From Oceanibaculum nanhaiense (GTDB lineage: Bacteria; Pseudomonadota; Alphaproteobacteria; Oceanibaculales; Oceanibaculaceae): a stretch of DNA of 61,174 nucleotides. Below, piece by piece: positions 17,236 through 27,002 of the stretch (position 1 is its first letter; the number at the start of each line of letters is the position of its first letter). Made by a program: the position numbers and the translations under genes. A model generated the notes under the pieces. That model was not told the origin of the DNA, did not search any database, and saw nothing but the letters and a program-made list of their open reading frames with translations. The stretch is from contig NZ_MPOB01000014.1 of NCBI RefSeq assembly GCF_002148795.1, positions 1 through 61,174 on the forward strand. Direction: 5' to 3'.

Positions 17236-17436
17236 GACCCGACAACCCGTGCGGCCCTTCATGCCTTCGTGGCCGAAAACGAGGCTCGCATGGCCGCCAT
17301 GTCCGCTGCATCGCGACAGATCGAGGAGGAGTTGGGCGTGCTCGAAGCCCTGGCCCGACGGATGCGGCAAGAGGCGATCACAGCCGAGATCATTGAAATC
17401 GCGGCGGGGGCGATGGCGGGCCGGCGACTGCGCTGA
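17236..17436 (+). pseudogene. Remnant resembling the C-terminus of an F-type ATPase gamma subunit
   Basis: About 65 residues look like the last helix of an F1 gamma subunit of the alternative (N-ATPase-like) kind: AFVAENEARMAAM, a charged helical stretch, then RQEAITAEIIEIAAGAMA, ending in a stop. The upstream two-thirds (rotor N-terminus and core) is missing; the sequence before it is the terminator hairpin. No other ATPase gene is nearby. There is no convincing start codon with a ribosome-binding site. I read it as a scar left when an ATPase operon was lost or displaced at this site, next to the arginine operon. Recognition is by motif only. Confidence 0.5.
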
Positions 17437-17454
17437 GGTATCTGGCTCGCTGGC

Positions 17455-17468
17455 TTGATCTGGATCAG
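17455..17468. promoter_or_regulatory. FNR/ANR-like box upstream of the arginine deiminase operon
   Basis: TTGATCTGGATCAG matches the FNR/ANR consensus TTGAT-N4-ATCAA at all but the last base. Its centre at 17461.5 would put a start site near 17503 for a class II promoter, with TAGCCT at 17491-17496 in the -10 place. Anaerobic control of arc operons by ANR is well known in Pseudomonas. This is the only clear regulatory element in the 93-base gap before the carrier gene. Confidence 0.65.
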
Positions 17469-17529
17469 TTCGCCCCCGCCCCATAAAGGCTAGCCTGATC
17501 CCAATAGGTCCGTTTCAGGGAGCAGCCCC

Positions 17530-18975
17530 ATGCCATCCGCCGAGAAACCGAGGTTCCGCTTCCCATCCGCCTTTACCATACTGTTCGCGCTGATCATCCT
17601 TGTGGCTGCACTGACCTGGATTATTCCGGCTGGGCAATATGAGCGCGTGGCCTCCGAGGCTTTGGGCAAGGATGTGCCGGTGGCGGGCAGCTATGCCCTC
17701 ACGGACGCCAATCCGCAGGGTTTTTTCGATGTGATCCTGGCTCCCATCGCAGGCTTCTATGATCCTGTCGCCTATACCGCGAATGCGATCGACGTGTCGC
17801 TTTTCGTGCTGATCATCGGCGGCTTCATCGGGGTGGTCACGGCGACCGGAGCGATAGATGCAGGCATTGCGCGGGCGATGATCCGGCTGAAGGGGCGCGA
17901 GAACTGGATGATCCCCTTTCTTATGGCGCTGTTCGCTTTGGGTGGCACCACCTACGGGATGGCGGAGGAGACGCTTGCCTTCTACGTCCTGCTTATCCCG
18001 GTCATGATCGCCGCCAAATATGACGCCCTGACGGCCGTGGCCGTGATCCTGCTGGGGGCCGGTGTCGGCGTCCTTGGATCCACCATCAACGCCTTCTCGA
18101 CCGTGATTGCATCGGATGCGGCGGGCGTGACCTTTGCGGATGGTCTGGTATTGCGGCTGGTGATTCTGGCTGTGTGCTGGGTGGTCACGGTGGCTTTCGT
18201 GATGCGCTATGCCGCCAGGGTCAGGGCTGATCCGGCCAAATCGCTGGTCTATGACAAGAAATCCGAGAACGAGGCGCATTTTCTGGCCGCAACCCCGGAT
18301 CACTCAGAGGCGGGCGCCGCGACATTCACCGGCCTGCACAAGATTGTCCTGGTGCTGTTCGCGCTGACTTTCGGCGTGATGATCTGGGGTGTATCCGTCG
18401 GCGGCTGGTGGATGGCGGAAATGAGCGGGTTGTTCCTCGCCGCCGCCATCGTGGTCGGCGTCATTGCCCGGCTGGGCGAGGGCAAGCTGGTGGACAGCTT
18501 CGTAAACGGCGCGCGCGATCTTCTGGGGGTTGCGCTGATCATCGGGCTTGCGCGCGGAATCGTCGTGGTGATGGATGCGGGTCTGATCACCGACACCATC
18601 CTGCATGCAGCGGAAACCAGCGTGGCGGGGCTGTCGCAGACCGCGTTCATTCTGGTGATCTACTGGATCGAGGTGGGGCTGTCGTTCTTTGTGCCCTCGA
18701 CCTCCGGTCTTGCGGTGCTGTCGATGCCCATTCTGGCGCCGGTGGCCGATTTCGCAGGTGTGAAGCGCGAACTGGTTGTGACGGCATTCGCCACAGCCAG
18801 CGGCATGGTCAACCTGATTACTCCCACTTCGGCCGTCGTCATGGGCGGGCTGGCAATTGGCCGGGTGCCCTATGAACGGTGGCTGCGCTTCGTCTGGCCG
18901 CTTCTCGTGGCGCTGACCCTTATCGTCATGGCAGCCCTTGCCATGGCCACCGTGTTTGGAGGCCCCCCGACATGA
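17530..18975 (+). CDS. YfcC/DcuC-family membrane carrier, likely arginine/ornithine transporter
   Basis: A 481-residue inner-membrane protein with about 11-12 hydrophobic helices, beginning [31 protein letters not shown], a pattern I recognise from YfcC proteins. A conserved [15 protein letters not shown] lies near residues 140-155. The C-terminal half has [19 protein letters not shown] and [18 protein letters not shown]. It heads an arcA-arcB-arcC operon, where the usual fourth partner is an arginine/ornithine antiporter (ArcD or ArcE), so that role is inferred from position. The stop overlaps the arcA start by 4 bases. An FNR-like box lies 61 bases upstream. Confidence 0.85.
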   Translation: MPSAEKPRFRFPSAFTILFALIILVAALTWIIPAGQYERVASEALGKDVPVAGSYALTDANPQGFFDVILAPIAGFYDPVAYTANAIDVSLFVLIIGGFIGVVTATGAIDAGIARAMIRLKGRENWMIPFLMALFALGGTTYGMAEETLAFYVLLIPVMIAAKYDALTAVAVILLGAGVGVLGSTINAFSTVIASDAAGVTFADGLVLRLVILAVCWVVTVAFVMRYAARVRADPAKSLVYDKKSENEAHFLAATPDHSEAGAATFTGLHKIVLVLFALTFGVMIWGVSVGGWWMAEMSGLFLAAAIVVGVIARLGEGKLVDSFVNGARDLLGVALIIGLARGIVVVMDAGLITDTILHAAETSVAGLSQTAFILVIYWIEVGLSFFVPSTSGLAVLSMPILAPVADFAGVKRELVVTAFATASGMVNLITPTSAVVMGGLAIGRVPYERWLRFVWPLLVALTLIVMAALAMATVFGGPPT

Positions 18976-20195
18976 CCCTTGCATATGGCGTTCATTCCGA
19001 AGCCGGCATCCTGCGCCGCGTCATGGTTCACCGGCCCGGCTCGGAAATGGCGCGGCTAACGCCTGCCAATGCCGAAAGCCTGCTGTTCGACGATGTTCTG
19101 TGGGTGAAACAGGCCCGGATCGACCATATGGCCTTTGTCGATGTCCTGCGCGAACGCGGGGTCGAGGTCGTGATGCTGCGCGAGATGCTGGAGGAGGTTT
19201 TGGCCGATGAGTTCGCGCGCCGCTGGCTGCTGGAGGCGCGGATCAACGACAATTCGGTGGGTGTGGGCCTGTCCGCCGATCTGCTGGCCTGCCTGATGGA
19301 AATGCCCGCCGAGCCGCTGTCGAACATTCTGATTGGCGGGATGAGCCGGGCCGAACTGCCGATCCCCGAAGGCGGCGTCGTGGTGCCGATGCTGCGGGAC
19401 GAAGATTTTCTGCTGGCGCCGATGCCGAACCAGATATTCACCCGTGACAGTTCCTGCTGGATCTATGGCGGCGTCACGCTGAACCCGATGTTCTGGCCCG
19501 CGCGACGCCTGGAGACGCTGAACCTCGCCGCGATCTACCGCTTTCATCCCGATTTCAAGGATGCCGGTTTCCCGATCTGGTTCGGTGACCCGATGGTGGA
19601 TCACGGCCTTGCCACACTGGAAGGCGGCGATGTGATGCCGATCGGCAATGCAACCGTTCTGATCGGCATGGGCGAACGCACCACGCCGCAGGCGGTGGGG
19701 CAGGTGGCGCGCGCGCTCTTTGCCGGCGGTGCGGCGGAACGGGTGATCGCCTGCCAGTTTCCGCGCGCTCGGTCCTCCATGCATCTGGATACGGTTTTCA
19801 CCTTTTGCGACCGCGATCTGGTGACGGTCTTTGCCGAGGTGACGGATGCGATCCAGACCTATTCCCTGCGCCCCGATGACAAGGGCGGCGTGCAGGTTAC
19901 GACCGAAACGGCGCCGTTCCTTGAGGTGGTTGCCGGGGCCCTGGGCCTGAAGAAACTGCGCACGGTGTCAACCGGCGGCAATGCCTACGAGGCGCAGCGC
20001 GAACAATGGGACGATGCCAACAACCTGCTCTGCATCAGCCCCGGCGTCGTGGTGGGCTATGCCCGAAACACCCATTCCAACACCCTGCTGCGCAAGGCGG
20101 GGGTCGAGGTCATTACCATTTCCGGCGCCGAGCTGGGGCGCGGGCGCGGCGGGTCGCATTGCATGTCCTGCCCGCTGATCCGCGATGCGCTGTGA
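18972..20195 (+). CDS. arcA: Arginine deiminase
   Basis: A 407-residue enzyme hydrolysing arginine to citrulline and ammonia. All catalytic marks of the guanidine-modifying superfamily are there: FTRDSSCW, the acidic EGGDVMPIG, a histidine in [11 protein letters not shown], and the nucleophile Cys397 in [11 protein letters not shown]. Length is normal. I start at the ATG overlapping the carrier's stop (ATGA); upstream in-frame codons belong to the carrier in another frame. First step of the deiminase pathway with arcB and arcC downstream, yielding ATP without oxygen. Confidence 0.97.
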   Translation: MTLAYGVHSEAGILRRVMVHRPGSEMARLTPANAESLLFDDVLWVKQARIDHMAFVDVLRERGVEVVMLREMLEEVLADEFARRWLLEARINDNSVGVGLSADLLACLMEMPAEPLSNILIGGMSRAELPIPEGGVVVPMLRDEDFLLAPMPNQIFTRDSSCWIYGGVTLNPMFWPARRLETLNLAAIYRFHPDFKDAGFPIWFGDPMVDHGLATLEGGDVMPIGNATVLIGMGERTTPQAVGQVARALFAGGAAERVIACQFPRARSSMHLDTVFTFCDRDLVTVFAEVTDAIQTYSLRPDDKGGVQVTTETAPFLEVVAGALGLKKLRTVSTGGNAYEAQREQWDDANNLLCISPGVVVGYARNTHSNTLLRKAGVEVITISGAELGRGRGGSHCMSCPLIRDAL

Positions 20196-20225
20196 CGTGC
20201 CCGATACGCTTGAAAGGACCACCTC

Positions 20226-21227
20226 ATGCCGCAAAACCTGCACGGCCGCAGTTTCCTGAAACTGCTGGACTTCTCGCCTGACGAATTGCGCTTTCTTCTT
20301 CGCCTTGGGGCCAGCCTGAAAGAGGCGAAGGCCACGGGTACCGAACAGCGCCTGCTGGACGGCAAGAACATTGCCCTGATCTTTGAGAAGGACAGCACCC
20401 GCACCCGCAGCGCGTTTGAGGTCGCGGCCTTCGATCAGGGCGCGCATGTCACCTATCTGGGGCCATCGGGCAGCCATATCGGCACCAAGGAAACCATGAA
20501 GGACACGGCCCGTGTTCTGGGCCGGTTCTACGATGCGATCGAGTATCGCGGCTTCGGTCAGGCAGAGGCCGAAACGCTGGCCGAGTTCGCCGGTGTGCCG
20601 GTCTATAACGGGTTGACCGATGATTTCCACCCGACGCAGATTCTGGCTGATCTGATGACCATGCGTGAGTTCACCCATAAGCATCTGTCGGACATCGCCT
20701 TCTGCTTTGTCGGCGACACCGGCGGCAATATGGGGTCGTCGCTGATGGTGGGGGCGGCGCTGATTGGCATGGATATCCGGCTTTGCGGCCCGCAAAGCCT
20801 GTGGCCGGACGCAGCCCTGGTGGATCACTGCCGCAAGCTGGCGGAAACCAGCGGTGCCCGTATCACCCAGACCGAGAAGCTGGCTGAAGGTGTCGAGGGC
20901 TGCGACTTCATCTATACCGATGTCTGGGTGTCGATGGGCGAGCCTGATACCGTCTGGGCCGAGCGGATCGCGCTGCTGTCGCCCTATACCGTCACCCGGG
21001 AGGTGATGGAGCTGACCGGCAACCCGCACACCAAGTTCCTGCACTGCCTGCCCGCCTTCCATAACCGCGACACCAAGACCGGCGAGAAGGTGTTCCAGAC
21101 CTATGGCATCGATTGCATGGAGGTGACGGAAGAGGTGTTCGAATCCGCCGCCTCGGTGGTGTTCGATCAGGCGGAGAACCGGCTGCATTCGATCAAGGCG
21201 GTGCTTGTCGCAACCATCGGGGGCTGA
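20226..21227 (+). CDS. arcB: Ornithine carbamoyltransferase, catabolic
   Basis: A 333-residue transferase making ornithine and carbamoyl phosphate from citrulline in this context. The carbamoyl-phosphate loop STRTRSAFE is at residues 57-65, DVWVSMGE at 232-239 and HCLPAFH at 273-279, the last holding the active-site Cys274. Position between arcA and arcC marks it as the catabolic form; the anabolic argF would be elsewhere. GAAAGGA precedes the ATG in the 30-base gap after arcA. Confidence 0.97.
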   Translation: MPQNLHGRSFLKLLDFSPDELRFLLRLGASLKEAKATGTEQRLLDGKNIALIFEKDSTRTRSAFEVAAFDQGAHVTYLGPSGSHIGTKETMKDTARVLGRFYDAIEYRGFGQAEAETLAEFAGVPVYNGLTDDFHPTQILADLMTMREFTHKHLSDIAFCFVGDTGGNMGSSLMVGAALIGMDIRLCGPQSLWPDAALVDHCRKLAETSGARITQTEKLAEGVEGCDFIYTDVWVSMGEPDTVWAERIALLSPYTVTREVMELTGNPHTKFLHCLPAFHNRDTKTGEKVFQTYGIDCMEVTEEVFESAASVVFDQAENRLHSIKAVLVATIGG

Positions 21228-21228
21228 G

Positions 21229-22170
21229 ATGCGCATCGTCGTCGCGCTGGGCGGCAACGCGCTTCTGAAACGCGGTGAGCTGATGACGGCCGAGGCGCAG
21301 CAGACCAATGTGCGTGTCGCCGCCGCGGCCTTGGCGGATCTCGCGCGCGATCACCAGATCATCGTGGCACATGGCAATGGCCCGCAGGTGGGGCTGATGG
21401 CACTGCAGGCGGCCAGCTTTGCGCCGGAAAACCCCTGGCCGCTGGATGTTCTGGGGGCCGAAACCGAAGGCATGATCGGCTATCTGATCGAGCAGGAGCT
21501 GATGAACGCCCTGCCGCCTGGTGTCGATTGCGCCACGCTGTTGACGCGGGTCGAGGTCGATCCGCTGGACCCGGCCTTCGATCAGCCAACAAAGCCCATC
21601 GGCCCGGTCTACACGGACGCGGAAGCGAAGCGGCTGCGCGCGGAACATCATTGGTCGATGGTGGCCGAGGCCGAAGGCAGGTTGCGGCGCGTCGTGCCTT
21701 CGCCCTTGCCGATCGCCCTTCTGGGCCTGGCGCCCATCCGCCTGCTGGTCGAGGCCGGGGTCTGTGTGATCTGCGCCGGCGGTGGCGGCATCCCCGTGGT
21801 GCGCGGCGAGGACGGCAAGATGCGTGGCGTCGAGGCGGTGATCGACAAGGACCGTACCTCGGCCCTGCTGGCCATGGCGCTGCAGGCCGACATTCTGCTG
21901 ATGCTGACCGATGTCGAGGCAGTGTTCCGCGACTGGGGCGGGCCGGATCAGGCGGCGATAGCGAAAATCAGCCCTGACGCGCTGGATGCGATGGACTTTG
22001 CGGCAGGGTCAATGGGGCCGAAAATCACCGCTGCCTGCAATTTCGTGCGGTCGGGCGGTTCGATGGCCGGCATCGGCAGGCTGCAGGATGCGCGCGCAAT
22101 CGTCGAGGGCCGGGCAGGCACGCAGGTGCGCATTGACCCGCTTTCCGTTATGTCCGCATTTATAAGTTAG
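21229..22170 (+). CDS. arcC: Carbamate kinase
   Basis: A 313-residue kinase that turns carbamoyl phosphate and ADP into ATP, CO2 and ammonia. The amino-acid-kinase fold starts MRIVVALGGNALLKRGE, with HGNGPQVG near residue 46, CAGGGGIPVV near 181 and VIDKDRTSALLA near 204. The ATG follows the arcB stop by one base, so translation is probably coupled. It ends the operon; the 100 bases to the convergent DadA-like gene hold only a weak GGTCC/GGACC hairpin at about 22186-22201. Confidence 0.97.
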   Translation: MRIVVALGGNALLKRGELMTAEAQQTNVRVAAAALADLARDHQIIVAHGNGPQVGLMALQAASFAPENPWPLDVLGAETEGMIGYLIEQELMNALPPGVDCATLLTRVEVDPLDPAFDQPTKPIGPVYTDAEAKRLRAEHHWSMVAEAEGRLRRVVPSPLPIALLGLAPIRLLVEAGVCVICAGGGGIPVVRGEDGKMRGVEAVIDKDRTSALLAMALQADILLMLTDVEAVFRDWGGPDQAAIAKISPDALDAMDFAAGSMGPKITAACNFVRSGGSMAGIGRLQDARAIVEGRAGTQVRIDPLSVMSAFIS

Positions 22171-22272
22171 TCCTGTTCATGCTGTGGTCCTCTCGGGGAC
22201 CGGCTGGTGAGAGGGCGTCGCCTTGTCACGACGGACTCCCTTTCAGAATGGAAACATTCCCGGGGGAACAGG

Positions 22273-23529
22273 TCAGCTGGCGGAAAACCGGGTAACATCA
22301 TAGGGTGTGATGTCGATGTTCGGCGTCTCTCCGATGGCCAGCTGCGTTGCAAGTTGACCCGTCATGGGCGCGGCAGTGAGCCCGAGATGGCCGTGACCAA
22401 AGGCGGCAATAAGACCCGGCGCGCCGGGAACCGGCCCGATCATCGGCAGGCTGTCGGGAAAGGACGGGCGCTGGCCGCTCCAGACCTGCCGGGACTCGGT
22501 ATTGAGTTTCGGCAGGACACGCTTGGCCGGCCCCGCAAGTACTTCCGAGCGCCGGTAATCGGGGGCGTGATCAAGCCCGGCGAATTCGGCCGTCCCGGCA
22601 CAGCGCACCCCTGTCTCCATGCTCGATGCCACGAACTTGGCATCCGTCACCATCAGCGAGTTGTTGATGGTCACGCCCGGATCGTCGAAGACGATGTGGT
22701 ATCCGCGCTCGGCCTCCAACGGCACCTTGACGCCGAATGAGGCGAGGAACTTCGCCGACCAGGGACCGGCCGTCAGGATGGCGCGGTCGAAATCATGAAG
22801 CCCCTGTTCGGATTGAATGCGGACCCTGCCATCTTCGCGCGGCGACACGGCCTCCACCTTTGCCTGCAGGATGTGACCGCCCATGTGCTGGAATTTTTCC
22901 GCGAGCACTTTTCCGATCGCGCCAGGGTCGAGTGCCCTGGCCTGATCGTGGATCAGGATTGCGGCCTCATACGCCGTTGAGACGTCGGGTTCGACATCGC
23001 GCAACGTGGCGGCGTCGATCTTCTCGAACGGAACGCCGCGGTCCCGGCGAATTCGCCATTCCAGGCTGTTGGTATCGGCTTTCGCCGCATCGCGGTACAG
23101 GAACACATACATCGAATCGCGCACCAGATGCTCGCCGCCCGTTCCCTGCAGCAAACGCCGGTACATTTCGACCGTCGGCCGGTTCAACTGCAGCATCGCA
23201 TCGGCAATCGCGGGAATGCGATCCGCCTGGCCTGCGGCGAAGAATTTCGTCATCCAGGGGAAGAACCGCGGCAGATAAGGCCAGCGCAGCGCAACCGGCC
23301 CCTCCGGATCGAGCAGCCATTTGGGCACATTCTTCCAGACGCCGGGCATTGATTGGGGAATACAGGACCAGGCCGAAATAACCCCGGCATTCCCGAAGGA
23401 TGCGGCCTCCGCCGGCGGGCTGGGGTCGATCAGCGTGACATCCAGTCCCCGCTCCCGCAGCGACAGCGCGGTGCAGATTCCAACGATCCCGGCGCCGATC
23501 ACACCGACAGTCTCAGGCTTGTTTCCCAT
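22273..23529 (-). CDS. FAD-dependent D-amino-acid dehydrogenase (DadA-like)
   Basis: A 418-residue flavoprotein. The FAD fold is at the N-terminus (VGVIGAGIVGICTALSLRERG, then TLIDP), and the DAO-family C-terminal block reads QVWSGQRPSFPDSLPMIGPVPG followed by FGHGHLGLTAAPMTG. Enzymes of this group oxidise D-amino acids to 2-oxo acids and pass electrons to the respiratory chain. GGAGAGC precedes the ATG. It is the last gene of a minus-strand operon after the TAXI binding protein and the TRAP permease, so the importer probably brings in its substrate. It converges on the arc operon. Confidence 0.9.
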   Translation of the reverse strand: MGNKPETVGVIGAGIVGICTALSLRERGLDVTLIDPSPPAEAASFGNAGVISAWSCIPQSMPGVWKNVPKWLLDPEGPVALRWPYLPRFFPWMTKFFAAGQADRIPAIADAMLQLNRPTVEMYRRLLQGTGGEHLVRDSMYVFLYRDAAKADTNSLEWRIRRDRGVPFEKIDAATLRDVEPDVSTAYEAAILIHDQARALDPGAIGKVLAEKFQHMGGHILQAKVEAVSPREDGRVRIQSEQGLHDFDRAILTAGPWSAKFLASFGVKVPLEAERGYHIVFDDPGVTINNSLMVTDAKFVASSMETGVRCAGTAEFAGLDHAPDYRRSEVLAGPAKRVLPKLNTESRQVWSGQRPSFPDSLPMIGPVPGAPGLIAAFGHGHLGLTAAPMTGQLATQLAIGETPNIDITPYDVTRFSAS

Positions 23530-23572
23530 ACCCTAGCTCTCCGTTGATGACGTCCCGGCCCGCCCGCCGGTG

Positions 23573-25660
23573 CTATGTTGCACCGGCTTCCGCCACCCGC
23601 GCACTGCGCCGGGCGAGAATCTGCTGCACCAGCGCCGGTGCGACAAAGGCCAGCGCCCACAGATCGCTTTCATAGCCGGGGGCGACCAGGAAAATGCCGG
23701 CTATGGCGCACAGCGCGCGGAACAGGGCAGGCATCGGCGCCAGGAAGAAGCCGCTGACACAAATCGCCAGCAGGAAGACGCCGATGGCGCAGGTGATGGT
23801 CGTCTCCAGAAACGCGGCCCAGGTGAAATATTCCGGGATCACGATCAGCATTGCCGGCGAATAGACGAACACCATCGGCACGATCAGCTTGCCGATACCG
23901 AGGGTAAAAGCGGCAACGCCGGTGCGGAACGGGTTGGCGTTGGCGATGCCCGCAGCTGCATAGGCCGAGGCGCAGACCGGCGGCGTGATTTCCGAGATGA
24001 CGCCGTAATAAAGCACGAACAGGTGCGAGGCCAGCGGCGGCACGCCGAGATTGCCGAGGGCCGGCTGCGCCACCGTCGCCAGCATGATGTACAGCGCGGT
24101 GGTTGGCAGGCCAGCGCCCATCAGGATGCAGGTCACGGCAATCAGCACCAGCGACACGAACAGCGTGATGTTCTGCACTGAAAATTCGGTGAACGGCACC
24201 AGGGCGACGACCGGATGCAGGCTCTCCGCCAGCGTCTGGGCACTGTTGGTGACCAGGAAGCCCAGGCGAAATCCAAGGCCGGTGGTATTCACGACACCGA
24301 CGACGATGCCGATGGCGGCGCAGACAGCACCGACGGCTAGGGCGTATTTGACACCGGTTACACAGCCATCGAACAGGTCACGCGGCGTCAGCCGGTGCAT
24401 CGGATTGACGAAACCGATGACGACCGCGCTGGTGATGCCCCAGAAGGCAGCCATATTCGGCGAATAGCCCGAGAACAGCACATAGATCAGCACGAACAGC
24501 GGTATTGCCGTCGGCCAGCCCCGCTTCAGGACGCTCAGCAGATGTGGAATGTCTTCGCGCGCCATGCCCTTCAGCCCGAGACGCCGGGCCTGGAAATGCA
24601 CGATGCACAGCACGCCGATGTAATGCATGGCCGCCGGCACAATGGCGGCGACGACGATGGTGGTGTAGGGCACCTCCAGGAATTCCGCCATGACGAAGGC
24701 GGCAGCGCCCATGATCGGCGGCGTGATCTGGCCGCCGGCACTCGCTGCGGCCTCGACCCCGCCGGCAAGATAGCCGGGATACCCCATCTTCTTCATGTTC
24801 GGAATCGTCAGCGATCCGGTCGAGACCGTATTCGCGATCGAAGAACCCGAGATGGTTCCGAAAAAGGCCGACGAAACCACGCTTACCTTGGCAAGCCCGC
24901 CGGTATAGCGCCCGGCAATGACGCTCGCGACATCCACGAAGAACTGGCCCAGGCCCATGCGCTGGGCCAGGACGCCGAACAGCACGAAGTGAAAGACGAC
25001 CGTGGAGACGATCCACAGCGTGACGCCGAAGATGCCCTCCGATGGAAAATACATGTTGTTGATGTACTGCTTCCAGCCGATCCCGGGATGTTTCAGGATA
25101 TCGATCGGAATATAGGGGCCGAAAAGCGCGTAGCAGGTAAAGATGATGATGATGATCGGCACGATGATGCCGAGTGTCCGGCGAACGGCCTCCAGCAGGA
25201 TGCCGATCAGCAACGTTCCCATGACGACGTCCAGGGTGGCGGGGTTGCCCTGGCGCATGACCTGGGTGGTCAGGTCGATCCCCAGCCACGGAATCGTCAG
25301 CCCGTGCCAGGTGACGCCCACATACATCGACGCGGTCACGCCGGTTACGATCAGAACCCAGTCGTAAAGCGGCACGTTGCCGTAAATGAACAGGCTGACC
25401 GGGCGTACCTTGCCCGCCTTTTGCGACGTCAGCAGCGGATATCCGACGAAAATCAGGAAAATGACGCCGGATAGATGAAACCCCATGTGCCAGAAATCCA
25501 CGGGCGTGCCAAAACCCGCGGTATAATAATGGTAAATTGCAAAACAAAATGAAAACCACAGGGCGAAGAACTTCAGATAAGGCCCCGTATTTCTGGTTTG
25601 AAGCCCTGAATCGTATTTTTTCTCCAGCTCTTCGGCTTTTTTATAATCGTAATCAGCCAT
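23573..25660 (-). CDS. TRAP transporter permease, fused small and large membrane subunits
   Basis: A 695-residue membrane protein typical of TAXI-type TRAP systems, in which the 4-helix DctQ-like and 12-helix DctM-like subunits are one chain. Residues ~30-180 form the small-subunit part; the rest carries DctM marks such as GTISGSSIANTVSTGSLTIP, GGQITPPIMGAAAFVMAEF and ILMGAGLPTTALYIMLATV. It uses an ion gradient rather than ATP. It sits between its binding protein and a DadA-like dehydrogenase. A soluble charged N-terminus (KKAEELEKKYDS) precedes the first helix. Confidence 0.93.
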   Translation of the reverse strand: MADYDYKKAEELEKKYDSGLQTRNTGPYLKFFALWFSFCFAIYHYYTAGFGTPVDFWHMGFHLSGVIFLIFVGYPLLTSQKAGKVRPVSLFIYGNVPLYDWVLIVTGVTASMYVGVTWHGLTIPWLGIDLTTQVMRQGNPATLDVVMGTLLIGILLEAVRRTLGIIVPIIIIIFTCYALFGPYIPIDILKHPGIGWKQYINNMYFPSEGIFGVTLWIVSTVVFHFVLFGVLAQRMGLGQFFVDVASVIAGRYTGGLAKVSVVSSAFFGTISGSSIANTVSTGSLTIPNMKKMGYPGYLAGGVEAAASAGGQITPPIMGAAAFVMAEFLEVPYTTIVVAAIVPAAMHYIGVLCIVHFQARRLGLKGMAREDIPHLLSVLKRGWPTAIPLFVLIYVLFSGYSPNMAAFWGITSAVVIGFVNPMHRLTPRDLFDGCVTGVKYALAVGAVCAAIGIVVGVVNTTGLGFRLGFLVTNSAQTLAESLHPVVALVPFTEFSVQNITLFVSLVLIAVTCILMGAGLPTTALYIMLATVAQPALGNLGVPPLASHLFVLYYGVISEITPPVCASAYAAAGIANANPFRTGVAAFTLGIGKLIVPMVFVYSPAMLIVIPEYFTWAAFLETTITCAIGVFLLAICVSGFFLAPMPALFRALCAIAGIFLVAPGYESDLWALAFVAPALVQQILARRSARVAEAGAT

Positions 25661-25734
25661 CCTGCGACCTGTTCTTTTAATTAATTTATTTGTCTTTTGT
25701 GTTTATGAGTGCGGTCCGCCAATCCGGAACTGAA

Positions 25735-25760
25735 CCGGCGGTCCGTTTCGGGACCGCCGG
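25735..25760 (-). terminator. Perfect hairpin between TAXI binding protein and TRAP permease
   Basis: CCGGCGGTCC pairs with GGACCGCCGG around a 6-base loop, 31 bases after the binding-protein stop codon on the minus strand. Probably an intercistronic stabiliser or partial terminator letting the binding protein outnumber the permease; no T run follows. Confidence 0.6.
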
Positions 25761-25790
25761 CACGTGTCGCTTCCGGACTGTCGCAGCCGG

Positions 25791-26798
25791 TTATTTCAGG
25801 AGGCCGGTTTCCTTGTAGTAACGCTCGGCACCCGGGTGCAGCGGAATCAGGATGCCTTTCAGGGCGTTCGCCTCAATGATGACCTTGCCCTTGGCATGGC
25901 CATTATCGAGAAGCTTGCGCGTACTGTCGTTCCACAGCGCCTTGGTGATCTCGTAAACCAGCTCCTCGGGCTGATCGATAGAGGTGATCAGCTGCGCGTT
26001 AACGGCGAGGGTCGGCACGTCGTAGGTGACATTCTCGTAAGTACCGGCCGGGATAGAACTCTCCACGTAGAACGGAATGAAGTCATTGATTTCCTTCCGT
26101 TCCTTTTCGGGGAACTTGTAGAGTTCGAAGCCCTTGGTGGAGCCAAGCTGCACCAGCGCGGAAGCTGGCGTGCCCATCGCGTAGAAATAGGCATCGAGCT
26201 GCCCGTCGGCGATACGCTGCGCGGACTGGGTATTGTTCAGCTCGGCGGCCTGCACCTCGACGCCGTAATGCTCAAGGATCATCTTCACGACGACCTGCGT
26301 GCCCGAACCGGCCTGGGCGATGCCAACGCGCTTGCCCTGCAGATCCTTCAGCGAGGTCATCGTCTGACCCTTCGGAAGGACCAGATGCAGATCCTCCGGG
26401 AACAGATTGGCGATGGCGCGAAGCTTTTCCTTCTTGTTATCGACGAAAGCGCCTTCGCCCTTGAAAGCCTGCACGACGTTCTGCCCGCCGGCGAGGCCGG
26501 CATCAAGCTGGCCGGCCTGAATCGAATTGATATTGGCAACGGTTGCGTTGGTCGAGACGGCGATCGCGACCAGCCCCGGTACACCGCAGCTGCCGCCCTT
26601 ATCGCAGGGCCGGGAACCGGGCGGGTTGGAGAGCGCATTTGCGAGCAACCCGCCGATAGGGAAGTAGGTACCGCCCGCAGCGCCGGTGCCGATACGCCAG
26701 AATTTCATGTCCTGGGCCTGGGCAACGCCGCCGGCGATACCTCCCAGGGCAACAGCGGTAACAGCTGCCGCAAGTGTCAATTTGATGAATTTTTTCAA
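25791..26798 (-). CDS. TAXI-family TRAP transporter solute-binding protein
   Basis: A 335-residue periplasmic protein. It most likely starts at TTG: an AGAGGAGG site lies just upstream and the protein then opens (M)KKFIKLTLAAAV, a clean signal peptide ending VAQAQD. Longer frames lack this. The mature part has the TAXI mark RIGTGAAGGTYFPIGGLLANAL and later GLAGGQNVVQAF and GKRVGIAQAGSGTQV. Known TAXI proteins bind glutamate or other carboxylates; here a DadA-like enzyme shares the operon, so an amino-acid-like ligand is plausible. A Cys pair (PCDKGGSCGVPG) near residue 60 may form a disulfide. Confidence 0.9.
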   Translation of the reverse strand: MKKFIKLTLAAAVTAVALGGIAGGVAQAQDMKFWRIGTGAAGGTYFPIGGLLANALSNPPGSRPCDKGGSCGVPGLVAIAVSTNATVANINSIQAGQLDAGLAGGQNVVQAFKGEGAFVDNKKEKLRAIANLFPEDLHLVLPKGQTMTSLKDLQGKRVGIAQAGSGTQVVVKMILEHYGVEVQAAELNNTQSAQRIADGQLDAYFYAMGTPASALVQLGSTKGFELYKFPEKERKEINDFIPFYVESSIPAGTYENVTYDVPTLAVNAQLITSIDQPEELVYEITKALWNDSTRKLLDNGHAKGKVIIEANALKGILIPLHPGAERYYKETGLLK

Positions 26799-26913
26799 AG
26801 TAGCCTCCTCTGACGGGTTCTGGATTGTTTTGTTGGGATGCACGCAAGGAAGCGTGCATCCGGCAATAGGCAGTTGCGCCCGAAACGGGCCGATTCCAAT
26901 CATTGTGACAAAA

Positions 26914-26940
26914 TGCTCATCCACCGGGGGCATTTGAGCA
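26914..26940. promoter_or_regulatory. Inverted repeat in the divergent TAXI-LysR promoter region
   Basis: TGCTCA at 26914 and TGAGCA at 26935 form an inverted repeat with a 15-base spacer between the TAXI gene and the divergent LysR gene. The size and place fit a LysR site; there is no sequence consensus to test it against. Confidence 0.3.
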
Positions 26941-27002
26941 AATCCTTATTTCTTTTAGGTTCATAAATTGTACTTATGGGTTCGCAGCATGAGGACTCCG
27001 AT

